From: Rhizobium sp. CCGE531
Lineage (GTDB): Bacteria > Pseudomonadota > Alphaproteobacteria > Rhizobiales > Rhizobiaceae
Direction: 5' to 3'
Assembly: GCF_003627795.1 (NCBI RefSeq)
Contig: NZ_CP032684.1
Coordinates: 1,589,001 to 1,653,000 of the forward strand
Length of the DNA stretch: 64,000 bases
The notes beneath the pieces were generated by a model that was given only the letters and a program-made list of their open reading frames with translations, searched no databases and was not told the DNA's origin. Numbering within the stretch: the first letter of the stretch is position 1; each line of letters starts with the position of its first letter. A program made the translations under genes and the position numbers. This document shows, one piece after another, positions 17,017 through 29,630 of this stretch.

Positions 17017-17074
17017 TTCGGTTTTAGATAAACCGGCGCTGCGCGAGGTTCTCCGCGTGGTAAAGCGCCGCTAA

Positions 17075-17566
<492 letters not shown>

Positions 17567-17596
17567 TCCCGAACGGTTTCGGAAAGGCAGTCCATT

Positions 17597-19696
17597 ATGG
17601 CTCGCGAATATAAAATCGAAGACTACCGCAATTTCGGTATCATGGCGCATATCGACGCCGGTAAGACCACCACCACCGAGCGTATTCTTTACTACACCGG
17701 CAAGTCGCACAAGATCGGCGAAGTGCACGACGGTGCGGCCACCATGGACTGGATGGAGCAGGAACAGGAGCGTGGCATCACGATCACCTCCGCTGCCACC
17801 ACGACCTACTGGAAGGGCCGCGACGGCAAGACCCGCCGCTTCAACATCATCGACACCCCCGGCCACGTCGACTTCACCATCGAAGTCGAGCGTTCGCTGC
17901 GCGTTCTCGATGGCGCCATCGCTCTGCTCGATGCCAACGCAGGCGTTGAGCCGCAGACGGAAACCGTCTGGCGTCAGGCTGAGAAGTATCATGTTCCACG
18001 CATGATCTTCTGCAACAAGATGGACAAGACCGGCGCTGACTTCTACCGCTCTGTCGAGATGATCAAGACCCGCCTCGGCGCCATCGCCGTTGTCATGCAG
18101 TTGCCGATCGGTGCGGAAACCGAATTCAAGGGCGTTGTCGATCTGATCGAGATGAATGCTCTCATCTGGCGCGACGAATCGCTCGGCGCTCAGTGGGATG
18201 TGGTCGAAATCCCGGAAGACATGAAGGCAAAGGCAGCCGAGTACCGCGAAAAGCTGATCGAGGCCGTTGTCGACATCGACGAAGCCGCGACTGAAGCCTA
18301 TCTGGAAGGTATTCTGCCTGACAACGATCAGATCCGTGCGCTCGTTCGCCGCGGCACGATCGACGTCAAGTTCCATCCGATGTTCTGCGGCACTGCCTTC
18401 AAGAACAAGGGTGTACAGCCGCTGCTCGACGCCGTTGTCGACTATTTGCCGTCGCCGCTCGACATTCCGGCGATCAAGGGTATCGACGTCAAGACCGAAG
18501 CTGAGATCGAGCGTCATCCTGATGACAGCGAGCCGCTTTCCATGCTCGCCTTCAAGATCATGAACGACCCCTTCGTCGGTTCGCTGACCTTCGCCCGCAT
18601 CTACTCCGGCAAGCTTGAAAAGGGCACGTCGGTCATGAATACGGTCAAGGACAAGCGCGAGCGTGTCGGCCGTATGCTGCAGATGCACTCGAACTCGCGT
18701 GAAGACATCGAAGAAGCTTTCGCTGGCGACATCGTCGCTCTGGCCGGCCTCAAGGAAACCACCACTGGCGATACGCTCTGCGACCCGTTGAAGCCGGTTA
18801 TCCTCGAGCGCATGGAATTCCCCGAGCCGGTCATTCAGATCGCCATCGAGCCGAAGACCAAGGGCGACCAGGAAAAGATGGGCCTCGCGCTCAACCGTCT
18901 GGCTGCCGAGGATCCGTCCTTCCGCGTAAAGACGGACCAGGAATCGGGCCAAACGATCATCGCCGGTATGGGTGAGCTTCACCTCGACATCATCGTCGAT
19001 CGTATGCGTCGTGAATTCAAGGTCGAAGCAACTGTCGGCGCGCCGCAGGTTGCCTACCGCGAAACCATCACGCGTCAGACGGAAAAGGACTACACCCACA
19101 AGAAGCAGTCGGGTGGTACTGGTCAGTTCGCTCGCGTCAAGATCGTGTTCGAACCGAACCCGGAAGGCGACGACTTCAAGTTCGAGTCGAAGATCGTCGG
19201 TGGTTCTGTTCCGAAGGAATACGTCCCGGGCGTTCAGAAGGGCATCGAGAGCGTTCTGTCTTCGGGTCCGCTGGCTGGCTTCCCGATGCTCGGCGTCAAG
19301 GCGACGCTCATCGATGGTGCCTTCCACGACGTCGACTCGTCGGTTCTGGCCTTCGAAATTGCTTCGCGCGCTTGCTTCCGTGAAGCAGCCCGCGAAGCAG
19401 GCGCCCAGCTCCTCGAGCCGATGATGAAGGTCGAAGTCGTGACGCCGGAAGATTACGTCGGCGACGTCATTGGCGACCTGAACTCCCGTCGTGGCCAGAT
19501 CCAGGGCCAGGAAAGCCGCGGTATCGCCGTTGTCATCAACGCGAACGTCCCGCTGGCGAACATGTTCAAGTACGTCGATAACCTGCGTTCGATGTCTCAG
19601 GGTCGTGCACAGTACACGATGACCTTCGATCATTACGCGCCGGTTCCGTCGAACGTCGCACAGGAAATCCAGGCAAAGTATTCCGGTCAGAAGTGA
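17597..19696 (+). CDS. fusA: Elongation factor G
   Basis: 699 aa GTPase that drives ribosomal translocation. G1 is [15 protein letters not shown] (about 16-30), switch II is DTPGHVDF, and the base-recognition motif is NKMD. Domains II-V follow at normal length, including the [12 protein letters not shown] segment of domain IV. GGAAAGG lies upstream of the ATG. It is the third gene of the rpsL-rpsG-fusA-tuf operon; only this fusA copy is visible here. Confidence 0.98.
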   Translation: MAREYKIEDYRNFGIMAHIDAGKTTTTERILYYTGKSHKIGEVHDGAATMDWMEQEQERGITITSAATTTYWKGRDGKTRRFNIIDTPGHVDFTIEVERSLRVLDGAIALLDANAGVEPQTETVWRQAEKYHVPRMIFCNKMDKTGADFYRSVEMIKTRLGAIAVVMQLPIGAETEFKGVVDLIEMNALIWRDESLGAQWDVVEIPEDMKAKAAEYREKLIEAVVDIDEAATEAYLEGILPDNDQIRALVRRGTIDVKFHPMFCGTAFKNKGVQPLLDAVVDYLPSPLDIPAIKGIDVKTEAEIERHPDDSEPLSMLAFKIMNDPFVGSLTFARIYSGKLEKGTSVMNTVKDKRERVGRMLQMHSNSREDIEEAFAGDIVALAGLKETTTGDTLCDPLKPVILERMEFPEPVIQIAIEPKTKGDQEKMGLALNRLAAEDPSFRVKTDQESGQTIIAGMGELHLDIIVDRMRREFKVEATVGAPQVAYRETITRQTEKDYTHKKQSGGTGQFARVKIVFEPNPEGDDFKFESKIVGGSVPKEYVPGVQKGIESVLSSGPLAGFPMLGVKATLIDGAFHDVDSSVLAFEIASRACFREAAREAGAQLLEPMMKVEVVTPEDYVGDVIGDLNSRRGQIQGQESRGIAVVINANVPLANMFKYVDNLRSMSQGRAQYTMTFDHYAPVPSNVAQEIQAKYSGQK

Positions 19697-19763
19697 CCGG
19701 AATACCAATTGACCGATAACAAGAATTGATCCCCTCGGGGACAGGAAAAATGGAGAGCCGAAA

Positions 19764-20939
<1,176 letters not shown>

Positions 20940-21251
20940 TTCGAAGGCGGCCACTCCATCCGAGTGGCCGATTCGATGACAATAATATGATGCAAGCGGC
21001 GGTAGCCGCTTGCTTATGACATGGAAATGTTGCAAATGGCGCGCGAGCGCGATTTGAGCACTGCTTCGCATATAGCGAAGCGGCCAATGCGATTAACAAT
21101 GAAGGTGGGCCGAAAGGTCTGAAGAGTGGATGGGGATTCCGTAGCCGGCGTCCCTCTCGATCTTTGAAACCGGTGATCCGCCTTAGGAAAAGAACAATCC
21201 GTGCCCTTTTTGAGCGGCACGCGAGATAACAAAACACAAGGATAACGTCGA
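20940..21251 (+). promoter_or_regulatory. 312-base tuf-rpsJ interval with three hairpins
   Basis: Three perfect or near-perfect stems follow one another: CGGCCACTC/GAGTGGCCG at 20948-20970, GCAAGCGGC/GCCGCTTGC at 20992-21013, and CTGCTTCGC/GCGAAGCGG at 21061-21083. None has a strong U-tract. The first may end the str transcript; the others lie in the probable leader of the S10 operon, which L4 controls in some bacteria. No clear promoter hexamers were recognised. Confidence 0.5.
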
Positions 21252-21560
21252 ATGAACGGCCAAAATATCCGCATTCGCCTGAAGGCGTTCGATCACCGGA
21301 TTCTCGATGCTTCCACGCGCGAGATCGTGTCGACGGCGAAGCGCACCGGTGCTAGTGTCCGGGGCCCCGTTCCGCTTCCGACCCGTATCGAGAAGTTCAC
21401 GGTCAACCGGTCCCCGCACATCGACAAGAAGAGCCGCGAGCAGTTCGAGATGCGCACGCATAAGCGCCTTCTCGACATCGTTGACCCGACCCCGCAGACG
21501 GTAGACGCGCTGATGAAGCTCGATCTCGCCGCCGGTGTCGATGTTGAGATCAAGCTCTGA
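21252..21560 (+). CDS. rpsJ: 30S ribosomal protein S10 (NusE)
   Basis: 102 aa, with [20 protein letters not shown] at the N-terminus and the conserved [20 protein letters not shown] loop. Besides its place in the 30S head, S10 is NusE, the partner of NusB and NusG in antitermination and coupling. First gene of the S10 cluster. Confidence 0.98.
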   Translation: MNGQNIRIRLKAFDHRILDASTREIVSTAKRTGASVRGPVPLPTRIEKFTVNRSPHIDKKSREQFEMRTHKRLLDIVDPTPQTVDALMKLDLAAGVDVEIKL

Positions 21561-21597
21561 GACCTGGTTCTCGAGCTGAGTGAGAAGGATTGAACCG

Positions 21598-22239
21598 ATG
21601 CGTTCAGGTGTGATTGCACAGAAGGTGGGAATGACCCGCGTCTATAACGACGCCGGCGAGCATGTCCCGGTAACCGTATTGCGTTTGGATGGCTGCCAGG
21701 TCGTAGCCCAGCGCACAGTTGAGAAGAATGGCTACACCGCAGTTCAGCTGGGTGCCGGCCAGGCTAAAGTTAAGAACACGACGAAGGCCCTGCGCGGTCA
21801 TTTCGCCGTCGCAAGCGTTGAGCCGAAGGCCAAGCTCGTTGAATTCCGTGTTACGGACGACAACCTGCTCGACGTCGGTACCGAGCTCAAGGCCGCTCAC
21901 TTCACGGCGGGTCAGCTCGTCGACGTGACCGGCACGACGATCGGTAAGGGCTTTGCCGGCGCCATCAAGCGCCACGGCTTCGGCGGTCTGCGCGCCACGC
22001 ACGGTGTGTCGGTTTCGCACCGCTCGCACGGTTCGACCGGCTCGCGCCAGGATCCGGGCAAGGTGTTCAAGAACAAGAAGATGGCTGGTCACATGGGCCA
22101 GACGCGCGTGACGACGCAGAACCTTGAAGTGGTTTCGACCGATGAAGATCGTGGTCTGATCCTCGTCAAGGGTGCGGTTCCCGGCTCCAAGGGTGCCTGG
22201 ATCATCGTGCGCGACGCCGTCAAGTCGGCAGCGAAGTAA
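21598..22239 (+). CDS. rplC: 50S ribosomal protein L3
   Basis: 213 aa. The N-terminal [14 protein letters not shown] strand and the long extension [19 protein letters not shown], which reaches toward the peptidyl-transferase centre, are intact. ATG 21598 gives the expected [11 protein letters not shown] start; the in-frame upstream start at 21580 is rejected because it adds MRRIEP ahead of the conserved block. Confidence 0.97.
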   Translation: MRSGVIAQKVGMTRVYNDAGEHVPVTVLRLDGCQVVAQRTVEKNGYTAVQLGAGQAKVKNTTKALRGHFAVASVEPKAKLVEFRVTDDNLLDVGTELKAAHFTAGQLVDVTGTTIGKGFAGAIKRHGFGGLRATHGVSVSHRSHGSTGSRQDPGKVFKNKKMAGHMGQTRVTTQNLEVVSTDEDRGLILVKGAVPGSKGAWIIVRDAVKSAAK

Positions 22240-22252
22240 GGGAGCCAAACCA

Positions 22253-22873
22253 ATGGAATTGAACGTCAAGACCCTTGAGGGCAAAGACGCTGGGAAGGTT
22301 TCCCTTTCTGACGCGATTTTCGGCCTCGAGCCGCGTGAAGACATTCTTGCCCGCGTCATTCGCTGGCAGCTTGCCAAGAAGCAGCAGGGCACGCACCAGG
22401 CAAAGGGCCGCGCGGACGTATCGCGCACCGGTGCCAAGATGTACAAGCAGAAGGGTACGGGCCGCGCTCGTCACCATTCGGCTCGCGCTCCGCAGTTCCG
22501 CGGCGGTGGTAAGGCTCACGGCCCGGTCGCCCGCAGCCACGAGCACGATCTGCCGAAGAAGGTTCGCGCCCTCGGCCTGCGTCACGCTCTCTCGGCCAAG
22601 TTCAGGGCTGAAGACGTGATCGTCATTGACGATCTCGTCGCAACCGACGCCAAGACCAAGGCACTCGCCGGCGCTTTCGAGACGCTCGGCCTGACGAACG
22701 CTCTGTTCATCGGCGGCGCTGAGCTCGACAGCAACTTCAAGCTCGCAGCCCAGAACATCCCGAACATCGATGTTCTGCCGGTTCAGGGCATCAACGTTTA
22801 CGACATCCTGCGCCGCGGCAAGCTCGTGCTGTCCAAGGCCGCAGTTGAAGCTCTAGAGGAGCGATTCAAGTGA
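22253..22873 (+). CDS. rplD: 50S ribosomal protein L4
   Basis: 206 aa. The conserved loop [20 protein letters not shown] lines the exit tunnel. In E. coli L4 also controls S10 operon transcription and translation; the structured leader at 20940-21251 would be the place for that here. GGGAGCC precedes ATG 22253. The last codons overlap the GTG start of rplW. Confidence 0.97.
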   Translation: MELNVKTLEGKDAGKVSLSDAIFGLEPREDILARVIRWQLAKKQQGTHQAKGRADVSRTGAKMYKQKGTGRARHHSARAPQFRGGGKAHGPVARSHEHDLPKKVRALGLRHALSAKFRAEDVIVIDDLVATDAKTKALAGAFETLGLTNALFIGGAELDSNFKLAAQNIPNIDVLPVQGINVYDILRRGKLVLSKAAVEALEERFK

Positions 22874-23163
22874 CGGATCTTCGCCATTATGATGTGATCG
22901 TTTCTCCTGCGATCACCGAAAAGTCCACGCTGCTTTCGGACAATAACCAGGTTGTTTTCAACGTTGCCAAGAACGCGACGAAGCCTGAAATCAAGGCTGC
23001 CGTCGAAGCGCTCTTCGGCGTGAAGGTTACGGCCGTTAACACTCTGCTGCGCCTCGGCAAGACCAAGCGGTTCAAGGGTCTCGTCGGCAAGCAGAAGGAC
23101 GTGAAGAAGGCTGTTGTGACGCTCGCCGAAGGCCAGTCGATCGACGTCTCCACCGGTCTCTGA
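22870..23163 (+). CDS. rplW: 50S ribosomal protein L23
   Basis: 97 aa, from GTG 22870, which overlaps the rplD stop by four bases (GTGA) after GAGGAGCG. L23 sits at the tunnel exit and docks signal-recognition particle and trigger factor. The ITEKSTLL block and the [20 protein letters not shown] segment are typical. Confidence 0.97.
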   Translation: MTDLRHYDVIVSPAITEKSTLLSDNNQVVFNVAKNATKPEIKAAVEALFGVKVTAVNTLLRLGKTKRFKGLVGKQKDVKKAVVTLAEGQSIDVSTGL

Positions 23164-23174
23164 GGAATAAGAAA

Positions 23175-24011
23175 ATGGCATTGAAAACATTCAATCCGAC
23201 GACCCCGAGCCAGCGTCAGCTGGTCATCGTCGACCGTTCTTCGCTCTACAAGGGCAAGCCGGTCAAGGCGCTGACGGAAGGCCTGACCTCCAAGGGCGGC
23301 CGCAACAACACCGGCCGCATCACCGTGCGTTTCCAGGGTGGCGGTCACAAGCGTACCTATCGTCTGGTCGACTTCAAGCGTCGCAAGTTCGACGTCGAAG
23401 GAACCGTCGAGCGCATCGAATACGATCCGAACCGTACCGCTTACATCGCTCTGGTGAAGTACACGGACGGCGAACTGGCCTACGTTCTCGCTCCGCAGCG
23501 TCTCGCTTCCGGCGACAAGGTCATTGCTTCGGAAAAGGCTGTGGACGTGAAGCCGGGCAACACCATGCCGCTTCAGTTCATCCCGGTCGGCTCCATCATC
23601 CACAACGTGGAAATGAAGCCGGGCAAGGGCGGTCAGATCGCGCGTTCCGCCGGTTCCTACGCCCAGCTCGTCGGTCGTGACCAGGGTATGGCGATCCTTC
23701 GCCTGAACTCCGGTGAACAGCGCCTCGTGCATGGCACTTGCCTTGCTTCGATCGGCGCGGTTTCGAACCCTGATCACGGCAACATCAACGATGGCAAGGC
23801 CGGTCGTTCGCGTTGGCGTGGCAAGAAGCCGCATAACCGCGGTGTTGTCATGAACCCGGTCGACCATCCGCACGGCGGTGGTGAAGGCCGCACCTCCGGT
23901 GGTCGCCATCCGGTGACCCCATGGGGCAAGCCGACCAAGGGCAAGCGTACGCGGTCGAACAAGTCGACCGACAAGATGATTATGCGCTCGCGCCATCAGC
24001 GCAAGAAGTAA
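23175..24011 (+). CDS. rplB: 50S ribosomal protein L2
   Basis: 278 aa. The SH3/OB core is followed by the universally conserved [14 protein letters not shown] segment near the C-terminus, whose histidine is implicated in peptidyl transfer. Length and basic C-terminal tail ([16 protein letters not shown]) are normal. Confidence 0.98.
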   Translation: MALKTFNPTTPSQRQLVIVDRSSLYKGKPVKALTEGLTSKGGRNNTGRITVRFQGGGHKRTYRLVDFKRRKFDVEGTVERIEYDPNRTAYIALVKYTDGELAYVLAPQRLASGDKVIASEKAVDVKPGNTMPLQFIPVGSIIHNVEMKPGKGGQIARSAGSYAQLVGRDQGMAILRLNSGEQRLVHGTCLASIGAVSNPDHGNINDGKAGRSRWRGKKPHNRGVVMNPVDHPHGGGEGRTSGGRHPVTPWGKPTKGKRTRSNKSTDKMIMRSRHQRKK

Positions 24012-24026
24012 GAGAGGAAGTCTCAA

Positions 24027-24305
24027 GTGGCTCGTTCAGTATGGAAAGGTCCGTTTGTTGACGGCTATCTTCTCAAGAAGGCTGAGAAGGTGCGCGAAGG
24101 CGGACGTAGTGAAATAATCAAGATGTGGAGCCGTCGTTCCACGATCATGCCGCAGTTCGTAGGCCTCACCTTCGGTGTCTACAACGGCAGCAAGCACATT
24201 CCGGTCAGCGTCAACGAAGACATGGTCGGTCACAAATTCGGTGAGTTCGCCCCGACCCGCACCTACTATGGTCACGGCGCGGACAAGAAGGCGAAGAGGA
24301 AGTAA
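24027..24305 (+). CDS. rpsS: 30S ribosomal protein S19
   Basis: 92 aa, starting at GTG 24027 after AGAGGAAG. S19 lies in the 30S head beside S13. Motifs [20 protein letters not shown] and [16 protein letters not shown] are conserved. The rplV ATG follows two bases after the stop. Confidence 0.97.
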   Translation: MARSVWKGPFVDGYLLKKAEKVREGGRSEIIKMWSRRSTIMPQFVGLTFGVYNGSKHIPVSVNEDMVGHKFGEFAPTRTYYGHGADKKAKRK

Positions 24306-24307
24306 CA

Positions 24308-24697
24308 ATGGGCAAGGCAAAAGCCGAACGCCGGCTGAAGGACAATGAAGCGCAGGCAGTTGCGCGCACGCTCCGCGTCAGCCCGCAGAAGCTCAACCTG
24401 GTTGCGGCTTCGATCCGCGGCAAGAAGGTTGATCGCGCACTCGCAGAACTGGAATTCTCCCGTAAGCGCATCGCAGGCGCCGTCAAGAAGACGCTCGAAT
24501 CTGCGATCGCCAACGCCGAGAACAACCACGATCTCGATGTTGACTCGCTGGTCGTAGCGGAAGCTTACGTCGGCAAGTCGATCGTCATGAAGCGTTTCCA
24601 CGCTCGTGGCCGCGGCCGCGCGTCTCGTATCGAGCGCCCGTTCGCGCACCTGACGATCGTCGTCCGTGAAGTTGAAGCTCAAGGGGAGGCCGCATAA
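24308..24697 (+). CDS. rplV: 50S ribosomal protein L22
   Basis: 129 aa. The beta-hairpin that lines the exit tunnel ([21 protein letters not shown]) is intact, so no macrolide-type deletion is visible there. The first eight residues (MGKAKAER) extend beyond the E. coli start, as is usual in rhizobia. The stop shares one base with the rpsC start (TAATG). Confidence 0.97.
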   Translation: MGKAKAERRLKDNEAQAVARTLRVSPQKLNLVAASIRGKKVDRALAELEFSRKRIAGAVKKTLESAIANAENNHDLDVDSLVVAEAYVGKSIVMKRFHARGRGRASRIERPFAHLTIVVREVEAQGEAA

Positions 24698-25422
24698 TGG
24701 GTCAGAAAATCAATCCGATCGGTTTTCGTCTCGGCATCAACCGTACCTGGGATAGCCGCTGGTTTGCGGACAATGCCGAGTACGGCCAGCTCCTTCACGA
24801 AGACCTGAAGATGCGCAAGTTCGTCATGAACGAACTGAAGCAGGCCGGTATCTCCAAGGTGGTTATCGAGCGTCCGCACAAGAAGTGCCGCGTCACGATC
24901 CACTCGGCTCGTCCGGGCCTGATCATCGGCAAGAAGGGCGCTGACATCGACAAGCTCCGCAAGAAGCTGTCGGACATGACGAATTCCGAAACGCACCTCA
25001 ACATCGTTGAAGTGCGCAAGCCGGAAATCGACGCGACGCTGGTTGCCCAGTCGATCGCTCAGCAGCTCGAGCGCCGTGTTGCTTTCCGTCGCGCCATGAA
25101 GCGCGCCGTTCAGTCCGCGATGCGTCTTGGCGCCGAAGGCATCAAGATCACTTGCGCCGGCCGTCTTGGCGGCGCGGAAATCGCTCGTACGGAATGGTAC
25201 CGCGAAGGCCGCGTGCCGCTGCATACGCTGCGCGCCGACATCGACTACGGTACGGCTGAAGCAGAAACCGCTTTCGGCATCTGCGGCATCAAGGTTTGGA
25301 TCTTCAAGGGCGAAATCCTTGAGCACGATCCGATGGCCTCCGAACGCCGCGCGCTCGAGGGCGACGCCCAGGGTCCGGCTAGCCGTGATCGCGATAGAGA
25401 CCGTCGCCGCGATAACGCTTGA
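24697..25422 (+). CDS. rpsC: 30S ribosomal protein S3
   Basis: 241 aa. N-terminal [13 protein letters not shown] block, KH domain with [12 protein letters not shown], and an RNA-entry-site domain. The C-terminus is a low-complexity charged tail ([12 protein letters not shown]) that is variable in the family. TAATG coupling with rplV. Confidence 0.98.
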   Translation: MGQKINPIGFRLGINRTWDSRWFADNAEYGQLLHEDLKMRKFVMNELKQAGISKVVIERPHKKCRVTIHSARPGLIIGKKGADIDKLRKKLSDMTNSETHLNIVEVRKPEIDATLVAQSIAQQLERRVAFRRAMKRAVQSAMRLGAEGIKITCAGRLGGAEIARTEWYREGRVPLHTLRADIDYGTAEAETAFGICGIKVWIFKGEILEHDPMASERRALEGDAQGPASRDRDRDRRRDNA

Positions 25423-25458
25423 TAGCGTACGTGGCAGATAAGTTCGGAGAATAAGAAA

Positions 25459-25872
25459 ATGTTGCAGCCAAAGCGTACGAAGTACCGCAAGCAATTCAAG
25501 GGCCGCATCAAGGGCGTTGCCAAGGGTGGTTCTGATCTCGCGTTCGGCGAATTCGGCCTGAAGTCGCAGGAGCCTAACCGCGTCAACGCTCGTGAGATCG
25601 AAGCGGCTCGCCGCGCGATCACCCGTTATATGAAGCGTGCCGGCCGTGTGTGGATCCGCGTGTTCCCGGATGTTCCGGTAACCAAGAAGCCGACCGAAGT
25701 CCGCATGGGTAAGGGTAAGGGCTCTGTCGAATACTGGGCATGCAAGGTCAAGCCCGGCCGTATGATGTTCGAGATCGATGGTGTGAGCGAAGAAATCGCT
25801 CGTGAGGCTCTGCGCCTTGGTTCCGCCAAGCTCTCGGTCAAGACGCGCTTTGTGCAGCGCATTGCAGAGTAA
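25459..25872 (+). CDS. rplP: 50S ribosomal protein L16
   Basis: 137 aa. Conserved [19 protein letters not shown] start and the [19 protein letters not shown] loop that approaches the A and P sites. GGAGAATAAG precedes the ATG. Confidence 0.98.
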   Translation: MLQPKRTKYRKQFKGRIKGVAKGGSDLAFGEFGLKSQEPNRVNAREIEAARRAITRYMKRAGRVWIRVFPDVPVTKKPTEVRMGKGKGSVEYWACKVKPGRMMFEIDGVSEEIAREALRLGSAKLSVKTRFVQRIAE

Positions 25873-25883
25873 GGAAGAAGCTC

Positions 25884-26084
25884 ATGAAAGCCGCAGATGT
25901 TCGCGCCCTGAGCGCCGACCAACTCAAGGACGAGCTTGCCAAGCTGAAGAAGGAGCAGTTCAATCTGCGCTTTCAGAAGGCGACCGGCCAGCTTGAGAAG
26001 TCCTCGCGCATCAACGAAGTCCGCAAGGACATCGCTCGCGTGAAAACCATTGCCCGCCAGAAGGCGGCAGAAGCAAAGGCCTAA
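25884..26084 (+). CDS. rpmC: 50S ribosomal protein L29
   Basis: 66 aa, two-helix hairpin protein at the tunnel exit next to L23. Contains the family pattern [32 protein letters not shown] lies before ATG 25884; rpsQ starts 12 bases after the stop. Confidence 0.96.
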   Translation: MKAADVRALSADQLKDELAKLKKEQFNLRFQKATGQLEKSSRINEVRKDIARVKTIARQKAAEAKA

Positions 26085-26096
26085 AGGAAAAATAAC

Positions 26097-26336
26097 ATGC
26101 CGAAGCGCATTCTGCAGGGCGTCGTGGTCAGCGACAAGAACGAGAAGACGGTAGTAGTCCGCGTAGAGCGTCGTTTCGCTCATCCGCTGCTCCAGAAGAC
26201 TGTTCGTCGTTCCAAGAAGTACAAGGCTCACGACGAGAACAATCAGTACAAAATCGGCGACACCGTTTCCATCGAGGAATGCGCGCCGATTTCCAAGGAC
26301 AAGACCTGGACGGTCGTTCCCGCCCAGACCAAGTAA
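26097..26336 (+). CDS. rpsQ: 30S ribosomal protein S17
   Basis: 79 aa OB-fold primary 16S rRNA binder. [29 protein letters not shown] is followed by [31 protein letters not shown], both family-typical. It is the last gene before a 225-base break containing two hairpins, so it probably ends the S10 transcription unit. Confidence 0.97.
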   Translation: MPKRILQGVVVSDKNEKTVVVRVERRFAHPLLQKTVRRSKKYKAHDENNQYKIGDTVSIEECAPISKDKTWTVVPAQTK

Positions 26337-26340
26337 CAGA

Positions 26341-26372
26341 ATTTCGCTCAAGCCCTTGCGCTTGGGCGAAAT
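26341..26372 (+). other. 13-bp stem-loop after rpsQ
   Basis: ATTTCGCTCAAGC, loop CCTTGC and GCTTGGGCGAAAT form a 13-pair stem (one G-U) four bases after the rpsQ stop. It lacks a T-run and may protect the S10 mRNA end from 3' exonucleases. Confidence 0.7.
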
Positions 26373-26399
26373 ATCTGTATGAAGCACGAGCTTGGAAGC

Positions 26400-26426
26400 A
26401 GGACGCTCGAGAACGAGCGTTCTTTT
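26400..26426 (+). terminator. Terminator between rpsQ and rplN
   Basis: ACGCTCG-AGAA-CGAGCGT, extended by AGG/TCT-side pairs, forms a stem of about ten pairs that runs directly into TCTTTTGCTTT. A canonical terminator here separates the S10 and spc units, which are often co-transcribed in other bacteria. Confidence 0.7.
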
Positions 26427-26561
26427 GCTTTGTTGATGGCCGGCAGAGACGACCCCAGTGGTCCCGAAGCCAGGCATAATCAGACAAGACACTAGTCCAT
26501 AAGCCGGGGTAGGGGGTCGTTTGACCCAACCATTCCGGTAACAACAAGAAGGCGACCTGAC

Positions 26562-26930
26562 ATGATTCAGATGCAAACAAACCTCGACGTGGCGGATAAT
26601 TCCGGCGCACGTCGTGTAATGTGCATCAAGGTGCTGGGCGGCTCGAAGCGCAAGTATGCCTCGATCGGCGACGTCATCGTCGTTTCGATCAAGGAAGCTA
26701 TCCCGCGCGGCCGTGTGAAGAAAGGTGACGTGATGAAGGCGGTTGTCGTTCGTACCGCCAAGGACATCCGTCGTCCGGATGGCAGCGTCATCCGCTTCGA
26801 TACCAACGCAGCAGTCCTCATCGACAACAAGAAAGAGCCGATCGGCACCCGTATCTTCGGACCGGTTCCGCGCGAACTGCGCGCCAAGAACCATATGAAG
26901 ATCATCTCGCTGGCTCCAGAAGTACTGTAA
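26562..26930 (+). CDS. rplN: 50S ribosomal protein L14
   Basis: 122 aa. Starts [21 protein letters not shown] and ends [10 protein letters not shown], both classical. First gene of the spc block after a terminator-bearing gap, so it is expected to have its own promoter. AGGCGACC is the closest weak ribosome-binding sequence. Confidence 0.98.
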   Translation: MIQMQTNLDVADNSGARRVMCIKVLGGSKRKYASIGDVIVVSIKEAIPRGRVKKGDVMKAVVVRTAKDIRRPDGSVIRFDTNAAVLIDNKKEPIGTRIFGPVPRELRAKNHMKIISLAPEVL

Positions 26931-26941
26931 GGAGCGGAGCG

Positions 26942-27250
26942 ATGCAAAAGATCCGTAAGGGCGACAAGGTCGTCGTATTGACCGGTAAGGACAAGGGCCG
27001 CACCGGTGAAGTTATTCAAGTGTTGCCGAAGGAAGATCGCGCGTTAGTTCGTGGCGTCAACGTCGTAAAGCGCCACCAGCGCCAGACGCAGAGCCAGGAA
27101 GCCGGCATCATCAGCAAGGAAGCCTCGCTTCACCTTTCCAACATTGCGATCGTCGATAGGGACGGCAAGCCGACCCGCGTCGGTTTCAAGGTTGTGGATG
27201 GCAAGAAGGTCCGTGTGGCCAAGACCTCGGGAGAAGTGATCGATGGCTGA
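26942..27250 (+). CDS. rplX: 50S ribosomal protein L24
   Basis: 102 aa, an assembly initiator with a KOW motif at the N-terminus ([21 protein letters not shown]). AAGGAGCG lies before ATG 26942. Its last eight bases overlap rplE, so L5 is probably translated by coupling. Confidence 0.97.
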   Translation: MQKIRKGDKVVVLTGKDKGRTGEVIQVLPKEDRALVRGVNVVKRHQRQTQSQEAGIISKEASLHLSNIAIVDRDGKPTRVGFKVVDGKKVRVAKTSGEVIDG

Positions 27251-27800
27251 GGCAAAGTACGAGCCGCGGCTCAAGAAGGAATACGTTGCTCGCATCCGTG
27301 CAGCCCTGCAGGAGAAGTTCTCCTACGCTAACGAGATGCAGATCCCGAAGCTGGACAAGATCGTGATCAACATGGGTGTTGGCGAAGCGACGGCTGATTC
27401 GAAGAAGCCGACCGTTGCTGCTGCCGACCTGGCGGCCATCGCTGGCCAGAAGCCGGTCATCACCCACGCACGCAACTCCATCGCTGGCTTCAAGGTCCGC
27501 GAGAACATGCCGATCGGCGCCAAGGTGACGCTGCGCGGCGCCCGCATGTATGAGTTCCTGGATCGCCTGGTCAACATCGCGCTTCCGCGCGTTCGCGACT
27601 TCCGCGGCCTGAACCCGAAGAGCTTTGACGGTCGTGGCAATTTCGCCATGGGCATCAAGGAGCACATTGTGTTCCCTGAGATCAACTACGACAAGGTTGA
27701 TCAGATGTGGGGCATGGACATCATCGTTTGCACGACGGCGACGACCGACGACGAAGCGCGGGCTCTTCTGAAAGAGTTCAACTTCCCGTTCCGTCAATAA
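27243..27800 (+). CDS. rplE: 50S ribosomal protein L5
   Basis: 185 aa, 5S rRNA-binding protein of the central protuberance. Conserved [38 protein letters not shown] and [20 protein letters not shown] segments are present. GGGAGAAGTG overlaps the rplX tail before ATG 27243. Confidence 0.98.
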   Translation: MAEAKYEPRLKKEYVARIRAALQEKFSYANEMQIPKLDKIVINMGVGEATADSKKPTVAAADLAAIAGQKPVITHARNSIAGFKVRENMPIGAKVTLRGARMYEFLDRLVNIALPRVRDFRGLNPKSFDGRGNFAMGIKEHIVFPEINYDKVDQMWGMDIIVCTTATTDDEARALLKEFNFPFRQ

Positions 27801-27833
27801 CCGTAACGACGAGCGTAGAAAAGGAAACCTGAT

Positions 27834-28139
27834 ATGGCGAAGACAAGCGCAGTTGAAAAGAACAAGCGCCGCCGCAATACGGTTGCCAACCAGACCGCGA
27901 AGCGGGCTGCTCTGAAGGCAATCATCATGAACCAGTCTCTCTCGATCGAAGACCGGTTCAAGGCCACTCTGAAGCTGGCATCGCTCCCGCGCGATGGATC
28001 GAAGACCCGTATTCGCAATCGTTGCGAAGTGTCTGGCCGTCCGCGCGCCTATTACCGCAAACTGCGCATGTCGCGTATCGCGCTGCGTGAACTCGGCAAT
28101 CTCGGCAAGGTGCCGGGCATCGTCAAGTCGAGCTGGTAA
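27834..28139 (+). CDS. rpsN: 30S ribosomal protein S14, zinc-free long form
   Basis: 101 aa. It is the long C-minus type: only one Cys is present, in [21 protein letters not shown], where the short zinc form carries two CxxC pairs. It therefore does not need zinc. AAGGAAACC precedes ATG 27834. Confidence 0.97.
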   Translation: MAKTSAVEKNKRRRNTVANQTAKRAALKAIIMNQSLSIEDRFKATLKLASLPRDGSKTRIRNRCEVSGRPRAYYRKLRMSRIALRELGNLGKVPGIVKSSW

Positions 28140-28151
28140 GGAGCAGATTAG

Positions 28152-28550
28152 ATGACCATGACTGATCCTTTGGGCGATATGCTCACCCGCATCCGCAATG
28201 GCGCTTCGCGTCGCAAGTCGTCGGTTTCGACGCCTGCGTCCAAGCTCCGTGCACGTGTTCTCGATGTTCTGCAGGCTGAAGGCTACATCCGTGGCTACTC
28301 CGTCGTCGATTTCGGCAACGGCAAGTCTGAGCTCAGCATCGAGCTGAAGTACTACGAAGGCTCGTCGGTGATCCGTGAGATCGGCCGCGTGTCCAAGCCG
28401 GGCCGCCGAGTTTATGTCTCGGTTAAGTCCATTCCGCAGGTCGCGAACGGTCTCGGCATCACCATCCTTTCGACTCCGAAGGGTGTGATGGCCGATCACC
28501 AGGCTCGCGAACAGAATGTTGGTGGCGAGGTTCTCTGCTCGGTCTTCTAA
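28152..28550 (+). CDS. rpsH: 30S ribosomal protein S8
   Basis: 132 aa. Begins [15 protein letters not shown] and carries the C-terminal [21 protein letters not shown] block. In E. coli S8 is the translational repressor of the spc operon acting near the L5 start; no equivalent site was tested here. AAGGAGCAG precedes the start, with ATG at 28152 and an alternative at 28158. Confidence 0.97.
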   Translation: MTMTDPLGDMLTRIRNGASRRKSSVSTPASKLRARVLDVLQAEGYIRGYSVVDFGNGKSELSIELKYYEGSSVIREIGRVSKPGRRVYVSVKSIPQVANGLGITILSTPKGVMADHQAREQNVGGEVLCSVF

Positions 28551-28591
28551 GATCGAACAGAGATCTCCTTCGAAACAGACAGGTTTGAAAA

Positions 28592-29125
28592 ATGTCTCGT
28601 ATCGGTAAGAAGCCCGTTCAGGTACCTGCAGGGATCACGGCCACGGTTGATGGCCAGAAAGTGACTGCGAAGGGCCCCAAGGGCGAGCTGTTTTTCGTCG
28701 CTAACGACGAAATCGGTCTCAAGCTGGAAAATAATGCAATCGTCGTGACGCCGCTCAACGACTCCAAGGATGCTCGCGCAAAGTGGGGCATGTCCCGCAC
28801 GATGGTCGAGAACATCCTGAAGGGTGTTAAGGACGGCTACGAGCGCAAGCTCGAAATCAACGGCGTCGGCTACCGTGCCGCCCTGCAGGGCAAGAACCTG
28901 CAGCTCGCGCTCGGCTTCAGCCACGACGTGATCTACGAGCCGCCGGAAGGCATCACGATCGCTGTGCCGAAGCCGACGGAAATCGTCGTCACCGGCATCA
29001 ACAAGCAGCAGGTCGGCCAGGTTGCCGCTGAAATCCGGGAATATCGCGGTCCTGAGCCCTACAAGGGCAAGGGCGTTAAGTATGCCGGCGAGCGGATCGT
29101 CCGCAAAGAAGGCAAGAAGAAGTAA
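28592..29125 (+). CDS. rplF: 50S ribosomal protein L6
   Basis: 177 aa, two tandem repeats of one fold. Typical N-terminus [15 protein letters not shown] and C-terminal [20 protein letters not shown], the segment that contacts the sarcin-ricin loop region. Confidence 0.98.
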   Translation: MSRIGKKPVQVPAGITATVDGQKVTAKGPKGELFFVANDEIGLKLENNAIVVTPLNDSKDARAKWGMSRTMVENILKGVKDGYERKLEINGVGYRAALQGKNLQLALGFSHDVIYEPPEGITIAVPKPTEIVVTGINKQQVGQVAAEIREYRGPEPYKGKGVKYAGERIVRKEGKKK

Positions 29126-29137
29126 GGATCACGCGAA

Positions 29138-29500
29138 ATGGCTAGCAGGAAAGAAGCACTTGCACGTCGTGCCAACCGCGTGCGTCGTCAAATCAAGTCG
29201 GTGGCCAATGGCCGTCCGCGCCTGTCGGTTCATCGCTCTTCGAAGAACATCTACGTTCAGGTCATCGATGATGTGGCCGGCAAGACGCTTGCGTCTGCCT
29301 CCACCCTCGACAAGGATCTGCGCGGTTCTCTGAAGACCGGTGCCGATACCGCGGCGGCGGCCCTCGTCGGCAAGCTCGTAGCCGAGCGTGCCTCCAAGGC
29401 CGGCGTGAAGGAAGTCGTGTTCGATCGCGGCGCCTTCATCTACCACGGCCGTATCAAGGCTTTGGCTGAAGCAGCCCGCGAAGGCGGTCTGTCCTTCTGA
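29138..29500 (+). CDS. rplR: 50S ribosomal protein L18
   Basis: 120 aa, 5S rRNA binder. [20 protein letters not shown] and the C-terminal [25 protein letters not shown] are family-typical. A 130-base gap, unusually long inside the spc block, separates it from rpsE. Confidence 0.98.
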   Translation: MASRKEALARRANRVRRQIKSVANGRPRLSVHRSSKNIYVQVIDDVAGKTLASASTLDKDLRGSLKTGADTAAAALVGKLVAERASKAGVKEVVFDRGAFIYHGRIKALAEAAREGGLSF

Positions 29501-29630
29501 TCAAGTTTCCGGTCGGCAGCATTTAAACGCCGGCCGGATGTTCACCGGACCGCACGTCTCCCTTCAAGGGGAGGGCATGCGGTCTTTGTTGTTTGCCGAT
29601 TGCACCCGGAAAAGAAAAAGGAAGAGGACA

